Shown in pieces: positions 1 to 7,899 of a stretch of DNA of 64,000 nt. Source of the DNA: Bowmanella dokdonensis. GTDB taxonomy: Bacteria; Pseudomonadota; Gammaproteobacteria; Enterobacterales; Alteromonadaceae. A model generated the notes under the pieces. It saw nothing but the letters and a program-made list of their open reading frames with translations. It was not told the DNA's origin and did no database searches. The DNA lies in contig NZ_JAFKCV010000008.1 in the NCBI RefSeq assembly GCF_017254865.1, positions 122,263-186,262 of the forward strand. The letters run 5' to 3'. How positions within the stretch are numbered: position 1 is the first letter of the stretch; each line of letters begins with the position of its first letter. The translations under genes were made by a program, and so were the position numbers.

Positions 1-1177
1 TCATCACCGCACCCTGCAGATCGCCTGTTACCACATCCAGGTTGGCGATGGCCTTGGACATGTCTTCATTGTTGACATTGACACCCAGACTCAGCAACCG
101 GTTACGCACCAGCACCAGTTCGCCCACCATGTTCATGATCTGATCCAGACGCTTGGTGTCCACCCTGACGGTGGTTTCAGCCGGCGGCGCAGCCGGGGCC
201 TTCTTGTCATCCTTCTTGGCGGCCACCGGCGCAGAGGCCTTTTCATCAGCCTTAGGTGCCGGAGCAGCCGTTTTAGCCGGCTCAGGCGCGGGCTTTTTCT
301 GGGCAACGGCTGGACTTGGCGTCGACTTGGCAGCTTTTTCCGCCGGTGGAGCCTCGACATTGGGTGCCTTGCCCTCACCATGCAACTGGTCGAGCAATGC
401 CTCGAACTCATCGTCGGTCATGTCATCGCTGTCGGAGACCGAGCTGGAAGGAGCAGGTGGAGGTGTTTTTGCAACAGGTGCCGGGGCAGGCTTCTCTGCG
501 TGGAACTTGCCTTCACCATGTAACTGGTCAAGCAAGGCTTCAAATTCATCGTCGGTAATATCTTCGTCCCCATCGCCCGTTACAGGAGGCGCAGGCGCAG
601 CGGGGGCCTTGGCGGCAGGGGCGCCTCCCGGACCATGTAACTCGTCCAGCAGGGCCTCAAATTCATCCTCGCTGATTTCGTCAATATCCCCTTCGCCACC
701 GTCACTGGCAGCGGCCGGTGACGGTTCCGGGGCAGGCTGGGGTTTTGGTTCGGCTTTGGACGGCGCAGGGGCGGCTTCGTCTGCAGATTCGGGTTTGCTC
801 AGGCGGTGCAGGGCATCCAGTAATTCCGGGTCGGCCGGCTCCAGTGGTTCCCTCGCCTTCACGCTGGCAAACATCTCGTTGATGGTATCCAGAGCCTGAA
901 GGATGACATCCATCAGTTCGGCTGTCACCTGGCGCTTACCCGTACGCAAGACGTCAAACACGTTCTCTGCGCCGTGGCAGGCGTCAACCAGTTCGGTCAG
1001 CGACAGAAAGCCGGCGCCCCCTTTGACCGTATGGAATCCTCGGAAGATGGCATTCAGCAAATCGGCGTCTTCGGGGTTGTTCTCCAGATCGACAAGCTGT
1101 TCCTGTAATAACTCCAGGATCTCTCCGGCCTCAACCAGGAAGTCTTGTAAGATATCCTCGTCAACATCAAACGCCAT
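1..1177 (-). CDS. cheA: Chemotaxis histidine kinase CheA, N-terminal part (runs off the window)
   Basis: CheA autophosphorylates and passes phosphate to CheY in the chemoreceptor array. Only the first 392 codons are present; the reading frame is open to base 1. The Hpt domain carries the phosphoacceptor His49 in HTVKGGAGF. After it comes a long Ala/Pro/Glu/Lys-rich linker with three copies of an acidic motif ending in DEFEALLD(E/Q)LHG (about residues 167-180, 206-219, 252-265). The dimerization domain then starts (VRVDTKRLDQIMNMVGELVL). The start ATG lies 13 bases past the cheZ stop, preceded by AAGGGG. It is the last gene seen in the flhA-to-cheA run, so it is probably co-transcribed with cheYZ. 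The kinase and CheW-like domains are outside the window. Confidence 0.95.
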   Translation of the reverse strand, partial: MAFDVDEDILQDFLVEAGEILELLQEQLVDLENNPEDADLLNAIFRGFHTVKGGAGFLSLTELVDACHGAENVFDVLRTGKRQVTAELMDVILQALDTINEMFASVKAREPLEPADPELLDALHRLSKPESADEAAPAPSKAEPKPQPAPEPSPAAASDGGEGDIDEISEDEFEALLDELHGPGGAPAAKAPAAPAPPVTGDGDEDITDDEFEALLDQLHGEGKFHAEKPAPAPVAKTPPPAPSSSVSDSDDMTDDEFEALLDQLHGEGKAPNVEAPPAEKAAKSTPSPAVAQKKPAPEPAKTAAPAPKADEKASAPVAAKKDDKKAPAAPPAETTVRVDTKRLDQIMNMVGELVLVRNRLLSLGVNVNNEDMSKAIANLDVVTGDLQGAVM

Positions 1178-1190
1178 GCGTCAATTCCCC

Positions 1191-1940
1191 TTAAAACCCT
1201 AAGCTTGAAAGTAGATCATCAACATCATCCTGACCAGTAACCACATCATCCCGACTCTCAGCATCAATGATGGGCCCTTCCGCCATTTCCTTCTCAGCTT
1301 CCTTCCTGGCCTTCTTCTCCGCTTCATCCACTTCCGGCTCACCGAAAACTTTCAGCATATGTACCAGGTTGTGTTCCACTTCCTTGACCAGCTCGATAAC
1401 CTTGCGGATGACCTGCCCGGTCAGGTCCTGGTAGCCCTGGGCCATCAGCACCTCGGTGAGTAATTCATTCAGTCTGGCCGATTCAACACTGGCCTCATCC
1501 AGCAGGTTGTCCATATCATGGCAAAGGGATTTGAACTCACCCAGTTCAATCTGGCGGCTCATGAGTTTTTTCCACTCTGGCAGGATGCCGGTGATTCTGG
1601 CATTCAGCCGCTCTGCAATGGGCATACTGGTTTCCACTGCATCCATGGTGCGGTTGGCGGCGTTTTCCGTGGTTTCTATGACATAGTTGAGACGGGTCTG
1701 GGCATCCGGTATATCTTCCTGGGCCAGATCGGCAATGCGTGCATCCAGTTGGAAATTGTTCAGCGAATCATGCAACTGGCGGGTCAGCTTGCCGACCTCA
1801 GCAAACAGCTCCATTGAGTCCTGCATGGTGGCCGTTTCCAGCAACTCGGTTGCGGCCTGGTTCTCCCCCTTTTCCAGAAGGATGACCAATTGCCTGGCGT
1901 CCTCCAGCGACATGGGAGCTTGGTGGGAATCCGTCATCAA
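1191..1940 (-). CDS. cheZ: CheY-P phosphatase CheZ
   Basis: CheZ dephosphorylates CheY-P in the cytoplasm and resets the motor signal. The 249-aa product is mostly helical, as expected for the long four-helix hairpin. It has the conserved block MAQGYQDLTGQVIRKVIELV (about residues 166-185), which holds the catalytic Gln of the family (YQDLTGQ). The extreme C-terminus (DVDDLLSSLGF) matches the short CheY-binding tail of CheZ proteins. It lies between cheY (32 bases upstream) and cheA (13 bases downstream) on the same strand, the usual gammaproteobacterial order. No anomaly seen. Confidence 0.95.
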   Translation of the reverse strand: MMTDSHQAPMSLEDARQLVILLEKGENQAATELLETATMQDSMELFAEVGKLTRQLHDSLNNFQLDARIADLAQEDIPDAQTRLNYVIETTENAANRTMDAVETSMPIAERLNARITGILPEWKKLMSRQIELGEFKSLCHDMDNLLDEASVESARLNELLTEVLMAQGYQDLTGQVIRKVIELVKEVEHNLVHMLKVFGEPEVDEAEKKARKEAEKEMAEGPIIDAESRDDVVTGQDDVDDLLSSLGF

Positions 1941-1972
1941 GGCGTTCCTTATAAGTTAGGATCCGCCAGGGA

Positions 1973-2356
1973 CTACCCTAGGCGCTCGAATATTTTCTCG
2001 AGTTTCTCTTTCAGTGTGGCCGCTGTAAAGGGCTTCACCACGTATCCGTTTACCCCTGCCTGGGCGGCAGCAACAATCTGCTCCTTCTTGGCCTCGGCTG
2101 TGACCATCAACACGGGAGTATGTTTAAGGTTGTCATCCGAGCGGATGGCCCTGAGCAGATCAATTCCCTGCATGCCGGGCATGTTCCAGTCGGTAATCAC
2201 GAAATCGAAATCCCCCTGCTGCAACATGGGTAACGCGGTGCTGCCGTCGTCAGCTTCGGACACATTGGTAAAGCCCAGGTCCTTCAACAAGTTCTTGATG
2301 ATGCGTCTCATGGTCGAAAAATCGTCGACCACGAGAATTTTCATATTTTTATCCAA
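1973..2356 (-). CDS. cheY: Chemotaxis response regulator CheY (TTG start preferred)
   Basis: Single receiver domain that, when phosphorylated by CheA, binds the flagellar switch. The acidic pocket ([10 protein letters not shown]), phosphoacceptor Asp in VITDWNMPG, and the later Thr and Lys (MVTAEA, VVKPFTA) are all visible. I place the start at the TTG at 2356, giving [12 protein letters not shown] and 127 residues. GGAGG lies five bases upstream of this TTG, while the next in-frame ATG is too far from it (17 bases). An upstream ATG at 2383 would add nine residues not typical of CheY. Between fliA (46 bases upstream) and cheZ. Confidence 0.93.
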   Translation of the reverse strand: MDKNMKILVVDDFSTMRRIIKNLLKDLGFTNVSEADDGSTALPMLQQGDFDFVITDWNMPGMQGIDLLRAIRSDDNLKHTPVLMVTAEAKKEQIVAAAQAGVNGYVVKPFTAATLKEKLEKIFERLG

Positions 2357-2402
2357 AACTGCCTCCGTTGAGGATTCAACCAACTGTTATTCTTATTAAA
2401 CT

Positions 2403-3125
2403 TTATTCATTATGCCAGCTTTGCATGCGCGTTCTGAGTCTGAGCATGGCCTGGCTGTGAATCTGGCTGACCCGGGATTCACTGACCTCCAGGACTTCGC
2501 CTATCTCACGAAGATTCAGCTCTTCGTCATAGTAGAGGGACAGTACTATGGCTTCCCGTTCAGGCAAAGTAGTAATAGCATGGGCCAGCGCTTTTTGAAA
2601 CGATCCCTGTAACAAATCATCAAAGGGCGCATCGGTGCCGCGGCTCTGTTCGGTGCTGATCACATCTTCAGTGACGCCCAGATCCTCAATCCCCACCATG
2701 CGGCCCGCATTCACCTCATTGAGCATCTGGTGATAATCGTCGATGCTGACCTGCAACTGGGCTGCAATATCGGTATCCCTGGCATCCTGGCCTTTCTCCC
2801 GTTCCACCTGGGCAATGGCCTCGGAAATAGCCCGGCTGTTCTTGTGCACCGAACGGGGGGTCCAGTCACCCTTGCGGATCTCGTCCAGCATGGCTCCACG
2901 GATACGGATCCCGGCAAAAGTCTCGAAACTGGCGCCTTTGGAACCATCAAAATTGCGTGACGCTTCCAACAAGCCAATCATGCCAGCTTGAATCAAATCG
3001 TCAACCAAAACACTGGCCGGCAGCCTGGCCATCAGATGGTGGGCAATGCGCTTAACCAGTGAAGCATGCTGTTCGACCAGCTTCTGTTTATCGTCATGTT
3101 GCTGATAGGCGGCGGCTTTATTCAC
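2403..3125 (-). CDS. fliA: Flagellar sigma factor sigma-28 (FliA)
   Basis: FliA directs RNA polymerase to late flagellar and chemotaxis promoters and is held by the anti-sigma factor FlgM until the hook is complete. The 240-aa protein has region 2 (DDLIQAGMIGLLEA, FDGSKGASFETFA, IRGAMLDEIR), region 3, and region 4 with a helix-turn-helix (LREIGEVLEVSESRVSQI). The length is normal for the family. Its ATG overlaps the end of flhG by four bases, which points to translational coupling. No sigma-28 promoter was seen between fliA and cheY. Confidence 0.96.
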   Translation of the reverse strand: MNKAAAYQQHDDKQKLVEQHASLVKRIAHHLMARLPASVLVDDLIQAGMIGLLEASRNFDGSKGASFETFAGIRIRGAMLDEIRKGDWTPRSVHKNSRAISEAIAQVEREKGQDARDTDIAAQLQVSIDDYHQMLNEVNAGRMVGIEDLGVTEDVISTEQSRGTDAPFDDLLQGSFQKALAHAITTLPEREAIVLSLYYDEELNLREIGEVLEVSESRVSQIHSQAMLRLRTRMQSWHNE

Positions 3126-3994
3126 ACTTTATCTCTCTGGGCCACTCTTCCTTGATTAACCAATTGTTCCAGGAAGAATTCCAGGTGTCCGCCTGGCTGC
3201 GAAGGCACAGGCCATTGCGCGGCTTGCTTGGCCAGATTGCTGATGGCCACTGCCGCAGGCGAACTGGGGAAAATCTCGACGATGGCTTTCTGTTTACGCA
3301 CCGCTTTGCGGATATTCTCGTCAAAGGGGATGGTGGCCACCAGTTCCAGAGCCACATCCAGGAATCTGTTGGTGACTTTGGACAACTTGGCGAACAGCTC
3401 CTGGCCTTCACGCAGGTTGCGCACCATGTTGGCAACAATCTTGAAACGGAACACGCCGTGATCACGATTGAGAATCTTGATCAGGGCATAGGCATCGGTC
3501 AGGGAGGTAGGTTCATCGCAGACCACTACCATAATGTCCTGGGCAGCCCGGGAGAAACTCAACACCATATCGGAAATACCGGCGGCGGTGTCCACAATCA
3601 ATACATCGATTTTACTGCGTAACTCACTGAATGCACGAATCAGTCCGGCATGTTCAGTAGGGGTCAGTTCCGTCATGGACTGGGTGCCGGAAGTGGCCGG
3701 CGCAATCTTGACCCCATAAGGGCCTTCCACCAGCACTTCTTCGAGCAGGCATTCGCCGGACAGCACGTGGGAAAGATTTTTCTCGACCCGCAGGCCCAAC
3801 ATCACATCCACGTTGGCCAATCCCAGGTCGGCATCCAGCACCAGCACCCGCTTGCCCTGTTTGGCCATGGCGATCGCGGTGTTCAGAGTGATGTTGGTTT
3901 TTCCCACTCCCCCTTTACCACCCGTCACGGCAATTACTTTAATTAGGCTGGGCTGATTCATTCGTCTTAAGCTACTCGCTTGATCCTCAATCAT
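3122..3994 (-). CDS. flhG: Flagellar number regulator FlhG/FleN, MinD-like ATPase
   Basis: FlhG (FleN in Pseudomonas) is a ParA/MinD-type ATPase that limits the number of polar flagella, working against FlhF and the master regulator FleQ/FlrA. The deviant Walker A motif KGGVGKT is at residues 27-33, followed by the VLDADLGLANVDVMLG segment typical of the family. Downstream are VLIVDTAAGIS and a C-terminal amphipathic region. The 290-aa length is usual. The start overlaps the flhF stop by four bases and the stop overlaps the fliA start by four. Presence of both flhF and flhG suggests one or few polar flagella (inference). Confidence 0.95.
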   Translation of the reverse strand: MIEDQASSLRRMNQPSLIKVIAVTGGKGGVGKTNITLNTAIAMAKQGKRVLVLDADLGLANVDVMLGLRVEKNLSHVLSGECLLEEVLVEGPYGVKIAPATSGTQSMTELTPTEHAGLIRAFSELRSKIDVLIVDTAAGISDMVLSFSRAAQDIMVVVCDEPTSLTDAYALIKILNRDHGVFRFKIVANMVRNLREGQELFAKLSKVTNRFLDVALELVATIPFDENIRKAVRKQKAIVEIFPSSPAAVAISNLAKQAAQWPVPSQPGGHLEFFLEQLVNQGRVAQRDKV

Positions 3995-5295
3995 ATTGAT
4001 ACTGCTGAGTTTACAACCTGCTGAGTTTTTGTGGGTACTAAAGCATACTGTTTAAACAGCCTGGCTGCACAAGAAATTAAATATTTGGCTTCGGCCGCCC
4101 TGATGTCTTCGGGAACCTTCTGGCCCTCCGTCAAATAACCGACAGGAAGCCTGTGTTCAACGGCCAGGCTGATGGCCTCGCCCAGACTGTAACACTCATC
4201 CAGTTTAGTGAAAATACAGCCCTGTAAAGAAATCTGCCGGTAGGTTTCCAGAGTATGCTCCATGACATTATGTTGGGCATTGGCAGCCAACACCAGATAA
4301 TGTCTGATACTAGCACAAGATGATTGATCCAAGGTATCTAACTGTTTGATTAGTCTGGCATCTCTTTGCCCAAACCCGGCCGTGTCGATGAGCACCAAAC
4401 CCTTGTTGCGGAACTGGAACAGCAAGTCAGACAGCTCCTCTGCCGTGGCCGCTTTTTTCACCGCGCAACCTATAATTTTGCCGTAGGTGGCCAGTTGTTC
4501 GTAGGCGGCAATCCGGTAACTGTCGATAGTGATCAAGGCCACCTGTTGATGGCCGTGACGCTGTGCATACTGGGCAGCCAGTTTGGCGATAGTGGTGGTC
4601 TTGCCGGTGCCGGTGGGCCCCATCAGTGCCACCACTCCGCCTTGGGTGAGAATATCGTCCTGGGTGGTCTGCATCCTGTTGGCCAGCAACTTCAGCAGAA
4701 AAACCCAGGCGTCACGCTCCTCGCAATTAGGCGGCGCATAGGACACCACCTCTTCGGCCAGCGACGAGGAGATTCCCATCCTCGTCAACTTGTCAATCAG
4801 ATAGCCATGCAGGGGGCGTGACTGACGACGCTCCTGCTTGACCAGATTGGAAACCTGGAATTCCAGTACATTGCGCAGGGACTTAAGCTCCTGGCGGATA
4901 TCCTCCATGGCCTGGCCGCCGGTCTCTGCAGACGCCGTATTGGAAGGGGGCGTGGCCTTAGTCGCTTGACTGGGCTCAGACCGTTCCTGAGGGTGTGACT
5001 GCTGACTCTGCTTTTCCAGCAGGGCCTTGAGGCTGTCCGGTCCCGAGTCACCGATAATTTCGCTTAAACTGGGCATTTTGTTGGCATGCGCTGCAGGCCG
5101 GGGCTTTGCCATTGTCTGAGGAGCCGGCTTAACAGGGGCTGCCTTCTTCACCGGCTCCCTGTCATAGGCCGCCACGATTTCGACACCATCGGCCAGTTTC
5201 TTGTTGGACATGATGACCGCGTCACCACCCAGTTCCTCCTTGACCTGAGTCAAGGCTTCGCGCATGTCTTTACCGTAGAAACGTCTGATTTTCAC
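3991..5295 (-). CDS. flhF: Flagellar placement GTPase FlhF
   Basis: FlhF is an SRP-type GTPase that marks the cell pole for flagellar assembly. The N-terminal B domain begins MKIRRFYGKDMREAL. Residues about 50-125 form a Pro/Ala/Gln-rich linker. The NG domain has the P-loop GPTGTGKT at 226-233, followed by VALITIDSYRIAA, VLIDTAGFGQRD and a TKLDE motif (FTKLDECYSLGEA). The length of 434 residues is typical. It follows flhA by 24 bases and overlaps flhG by four, so the three are almost certainly one transcript. Confidence 0.95.
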   Translation of the reverse strand: MKIRRFYGKDMREALTQVKEELGGDAVIMSNKKLADGVEIVAAYDREPVKKAAPVKPAPQTMAKPRPAAHANKMPSLSEIIGDSGPDSLKALLEKQSQQSHPQERSEPSQATKATPPSNTASAETGGQAMEDIRQELKSLRNVLEFQVSNLVKQERRQSRPLHGYLIDKLTRMGISSSLAEEVVSYAPPNCEERDAWVFLLKLLANRMQTTQDDILTQGGVVALMGPTGTGKTTTIAKLAAQYAQRHGHQQVALITIDSYRIAAYEQLATYGKIIGCAVKKAATAEELSDLLFQFRNKGLVLIDTAGFGQRDARLIKQLDTLDQSSCASIRHYLVLAANAQHNVMEHTLETYRQISLQGCIFTKLDECYSLGEAISLAVEHRLPVGYLTEGQKVPEDIRAAEAKYLISCAARLFKQYALVPTKTQQVVNSAVSI

Positions 5296-5319
5296 TAGTT
5301 ACCCCCTGATCGGCCGGAC

Positions 5320-7425
5320 TTACTGGCCGACAGCACTGACGATTTTAATTTGCTTGTCATCAGGAATTTCCTGATAGGACAGGACATGAAGTCCGGCGAT
5401 GGCATGTTTAAGGAAGCGCGACAACACGGGCCGGAGCATACCTGAGGTCAGTAATACGGCCGGTTCCCCCGCCAGTTCCTGCTGCTGCGCCGCATCGGAC
5501 AAGGACTTCTGCAGCCGCTCCGCCAGGCCGGGCTCAATACCGGCGCCATCGCCTCCCCCCGCCTGAAGCGACTGGTGCAATATCTGTTCCAGCTCAGGAG
5601 CCAGGGTGATCACCGGGATCTCCTTGCCGCCGCCATTGACTTCCTGCACGATCAGACGCTTGAGCGCAATACGCACGGCGGAAACCAGCACGTCGGGATC
5701 TTGACTCTTGGGTCCGTACTCGCACAGGGTCTGTACGATAGTGCGCAGGTCACGGATGGGAATACCTTCATAGAGCAGGGTCTGAAGGACCTTCACTACC
5801 GTGCCCATGGGCAGGATATCCGGCACCAGCCCTTCCACCAGCTTGGGATTGTGCTTGCCGAGCATATCCAGCAATTGCTGGACTTCTTCGTAGCCCAGCA
5901 ACTGATAAGCGTTATTGGTCAACAGTTGGCTTAAGTGAGTGGCCACTACCGTAGCGGCGTCTACCACCGTATAGCCCAGGGTCTGGGCATGTTCGCGCTG
6001 GCCAGGCTTTATCCAGACCGCATCCAGGCCGAAGGCCGGATCCTTGGTGGCCTTGCCTTCCAGCTTACCGAAGACCTGGCCCGGGTTGATGGCCAATTCC
6101 TGGTCGTGGCTGATGTCCGCCTCACCTATGGTCACGCCCAGCATGGCGATGGTGTAAGTATTAGGGTTAAGATCCAGATTGTCGCGTATATGCACAGGGG
6201 GGATCAGAAAACCCAGTTCCTGGGAGAGCTTCTTACGCACGCCTTTGATACGCGCCAGCAACTCGCCGCCCTGGGTCTTATCCACCAGCGGGATCAACCG
6301 GTAGCCCACCTCCAGACCTATGGTGTCCACATGCTGCACATCGTCCCAGCCAAGCTCCTTGATCTCAGTGGCTGGACGCGCCTGCTCGGCAACCAGTTCG
6401 CCGGCGGCGGTTTCTTCAGCACGATTTTTTTCCTGCCACCAGTCGTAGTAGGCATAGCCGCCGATAATCAGGGCAAAGCCCAGAAATGCCACATGGGGCA
6501 TACCGGGAACGATGCCCATCACAAACAGGATACCGGCAGCGATGATCAGGGCGCGGCGATTGCCCAGTTGGGTCTTAAGTTCGCTGCCCACTTCCTGATC
6601 TTCGTTCTCACGGGTGACGATAATGGCGGTGGCTACCGACAGCAGCAAAGAAGGGATCTGCGCCACTAAACCGTCGCCTATGGTCAGGATGGTATAGATT
6701 TCGATGGCCTGACCGAAAGACAAATCGTGCTGGATCATGCCGATAAACAGGCCACCCACCAGGTTGATAATCATAATGATCAGGCCGGCGATGGCATCCC
6801 CTTTAACAAATTTGGAGGCACCGTCCATTGAGCCGTAGAAGTCCGCCTCAGAGGTAATTTCCTGACGACGCCTGCGGGCCTCGTCCGAATCGATATAACC
6901 GGCGTTCAAATCGGCATCAATAGCCATCTGCTTACCGGGCATGGCATCCAGGGTAAAGCGGGCGCTGACTTCGGAAATACGGCCGGCACCGGCGGTCACC
7001 ACCTTGAAGTTGATGATCATCAAAATGGCAAACACCACGATACCCACGGCGAAGTTACCGCCGATGACCACCTCGCCAAAGGCCTGGATCACCTTACCGG
7101 CCGCATCCCCGCCTTCGTGCCCCTCAAGCAGCACCACCCGGGTGGAGGCCACGTTAAGAGCCAGACGCAGGATAGTGGCGATCAGCAGCACCAGCGGAAA
7201 GGCGCCGAAGTCGATGGGACGCTGGGTGAAGACCGAAACCAGGATCACCACCAGCGACAGCGCAATGTTGAAACTGAACAGCACGTCCAGCAGGAACGCC
7301 GGCATGGGTAGGATCACCATCCCCATAATGGCCAGCAGTATCAGCGGAGCACCCAATCCCGAGGTAAATTGCTTGACGGTGTTTTTATCGAATCGGTTCA
7401 GGTAACTGCTCAGTTCCATACTCAA
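5320..7425 (-). CDS. flhA: Flagellar type III export gate protein FlhA
   Basis: FlhA forms the nonameric ring of the flagellar export gate in the inner membrane. The 701-residue protein has an N-terminal half with about eight membrane segments (from LGAPLILLAIMGMVILPMPA onward). It contains the conserved FHIPEP-family stretch DAMPGKQMAIDADLNAG between segments, and a long cytoplasmic C-terminal domain that docks export chaperones. It is the first gene of the minus-strand block; no flhB lies directly upstream. Instead there is a 330-base divergent gap to the leucine leader with a sigma-54-like site 33-49 bases upstream of this ATG. Confidence 0.97.
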   Translation of the reverse strand: MSMELSSYLNRFDKNTVKQFTSGLGAPLILLAIMGMVILPMPAFLLDVLFSFNIALSLVVILVSVFTQRPIDFGAFPLVLLIATILRLALNVASTRVVLLEGHEGGDAAGKVIQAFGEVVIGGNFAVGIVVFAILMIINFKVVTAGAGRISEVSARFTLDAMPGKQMAIDADLNAGYIDSDEARRRRQEITSEADFYGSMDGASKFVKGDAIAGLIIMIINLVGGLFIGMIQHDLSFGQAIEIYTILTIGDGLVAQIPSLLLSVATAIIVTRENEDQEVGSELKTQLGNRRALIIAAGILFVMGIVPGMPHVAFLGFALIIGGYAYYDWWQEKNRAEETAAGELVAEQARPATEIKELGWDDVQHVDTIGLEVGYRLIPLVDKTQGGELLARIKGVRKKLSQELGFLIPPVHIRDNLDLNPNTYTIAMLGVTIGEADISHDQELAINPGQVFGKLEGKATKDPAFGLDAVWIKPGQREHAQTLGYTVVDAATVVATHLSQLLTNNAYQLLGYEEVQQLLDMLGKHNPKLVEGLVPDILPMGTVVKVLQTLLYEGIPIRDLRTIVQTLCEYGPKSQDPDVLVSAVRIALKRLIVQEVNGGGKEIPVITLAPELEQILHQSLQAGGGDGAGIEPGLAERLQKSLSDAAQQQELAGEPAVLLTSGMLRPVLSRFLKHAIAGLHVLSYQEIPDDKQIKIVSAVGQ

Positions 7426-7457
7426 ACAACGAAATATTGACGACTGGCCTGACTTTG

Positions 7458-7474
7458 CAAGGAGTGGGCCAAGG
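7458..7474 (-). promoter_or_regulatory. Probable sigma-54 promoter of the flhA operon
   Basis: Read on the minus strand, TTGGCCCACTCCTTGCA matches the sigma-54 consensus YTGGCACGRNNNTTGCW at most positions, with the invariant GG and GC dinucleotides ten bases apart. It ends 33 bases before the flhA ATG, which leaves a short leader. In polar flagellates flhA is a class II gene activated by FleQ/FlrA with sigma-54, so position and context fit. The rest of 7426-7693 holds no ORF or RNA I can identify. Confidence 0.7.
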
Positions 7475-7693
7475 ATCTATTTCGGTGAGGTGGGAGGAGT
7501 GGGGAGAGCGAAAACAGAATTGCTCCACTTTGCCTCCACTGTGCTCTTTGCGTGAAACAACCAGATCATAGCCGGGTCATTCTCACAACGGCGATTTAGG
7601 ACAATATCAGCATTAACGAGGAAAAAGGCGCCACATCATCCTAATCCGATAACAAAATGACATAGAAAAGATAAAATTAGCCTCATTAAGTGG

Positions 7694-7722
7694 TTGACGA
7701 GTCCTGCGGCAAAATGTACTAA
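7694..7722 (+). promoter_or_regulatory. Probable sigma-70 promoter of the leu operon
   Basis: TTGACG at 7694-7699 and TACTAA at 7717-7722 are separated by 17 bases. A start near 7729-7730 would give a leader of about 26 bases before the leuL ATG. The -10 match is moderate, so this is a reading, not a proof. Confidence 0.55.
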
Positions 7723-7755
7723 TAGACAGCGTTATCAGAAGCGGAAAACAGACCG

Positions 7756-7809
7756 ATGAAACAGCTCCTCAGCCTCCTACTTATTATGGCAGCAAGATTG
7801 CACGGGTAG
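7756..7809 (+). CDS. leuL: Leucine operon leader peptide LeuL
   Basis: A 17-codon ORF translates as MKQLLSLLLIMAARLHG. Six of its 17 residues are Leu, five of them within codons 4-9 (CTC CTC AGC CTC CTA CTT), including the rare CTA codon. That is the design of an attenuation leader peptide: ribosomes stall on the Leu run when charged tRNA-Leu is scarce. It sits between a promoter-like sequence and an intrinsic terminator ahead of leuA. The octamer GCACGGGT at its 3' end (7800-7807) is repeated exactly in the terminator's 3' arm. No strong Shine-Dalgarno is visible. Confidence 0.85.
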   Translation: MKQLLSLLLIMAARLHG

Positions 7810-7841
7810 GTTGCAGGCAGCAAACACAGCATTCACAAAAA

Positions 7842-7865
7842 CCCGTGCCCAGCACGGGTTTTTTT
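7842..7865 (+). terminator. Attenuator (intrinsic terminator) of the leu operon
   Basis: CCCGTGC (7842-7848), loop CCA, GCACGGG (7852-7858), then a run of seven T. The 5' arm can pair equally with GCACGGGT at 7800-7807, overlapping the leuL stop codon. This gives mutually exclusive antiterminator and terminator pairings. Stalling at the Leu codons would leave 7800-7807 free to pair (read-through); a ribosome reaching the stop would cover it (termination). Confidence 0.88.
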
Positions 7866-7899
7866 ATTTCCGATACGGCGTCCACAACGGGGAAGGACC

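Noticed and set aside
2384..2402. TAAAGTTT after fliA as the -35 of a sigma-28 promoter for cheY
   Set aside because: The -35 is exact, but eleven bases later the sequence is CAGTTGGT, not a GCCGATAA-like -10, and the match overlaps the fliA stop.
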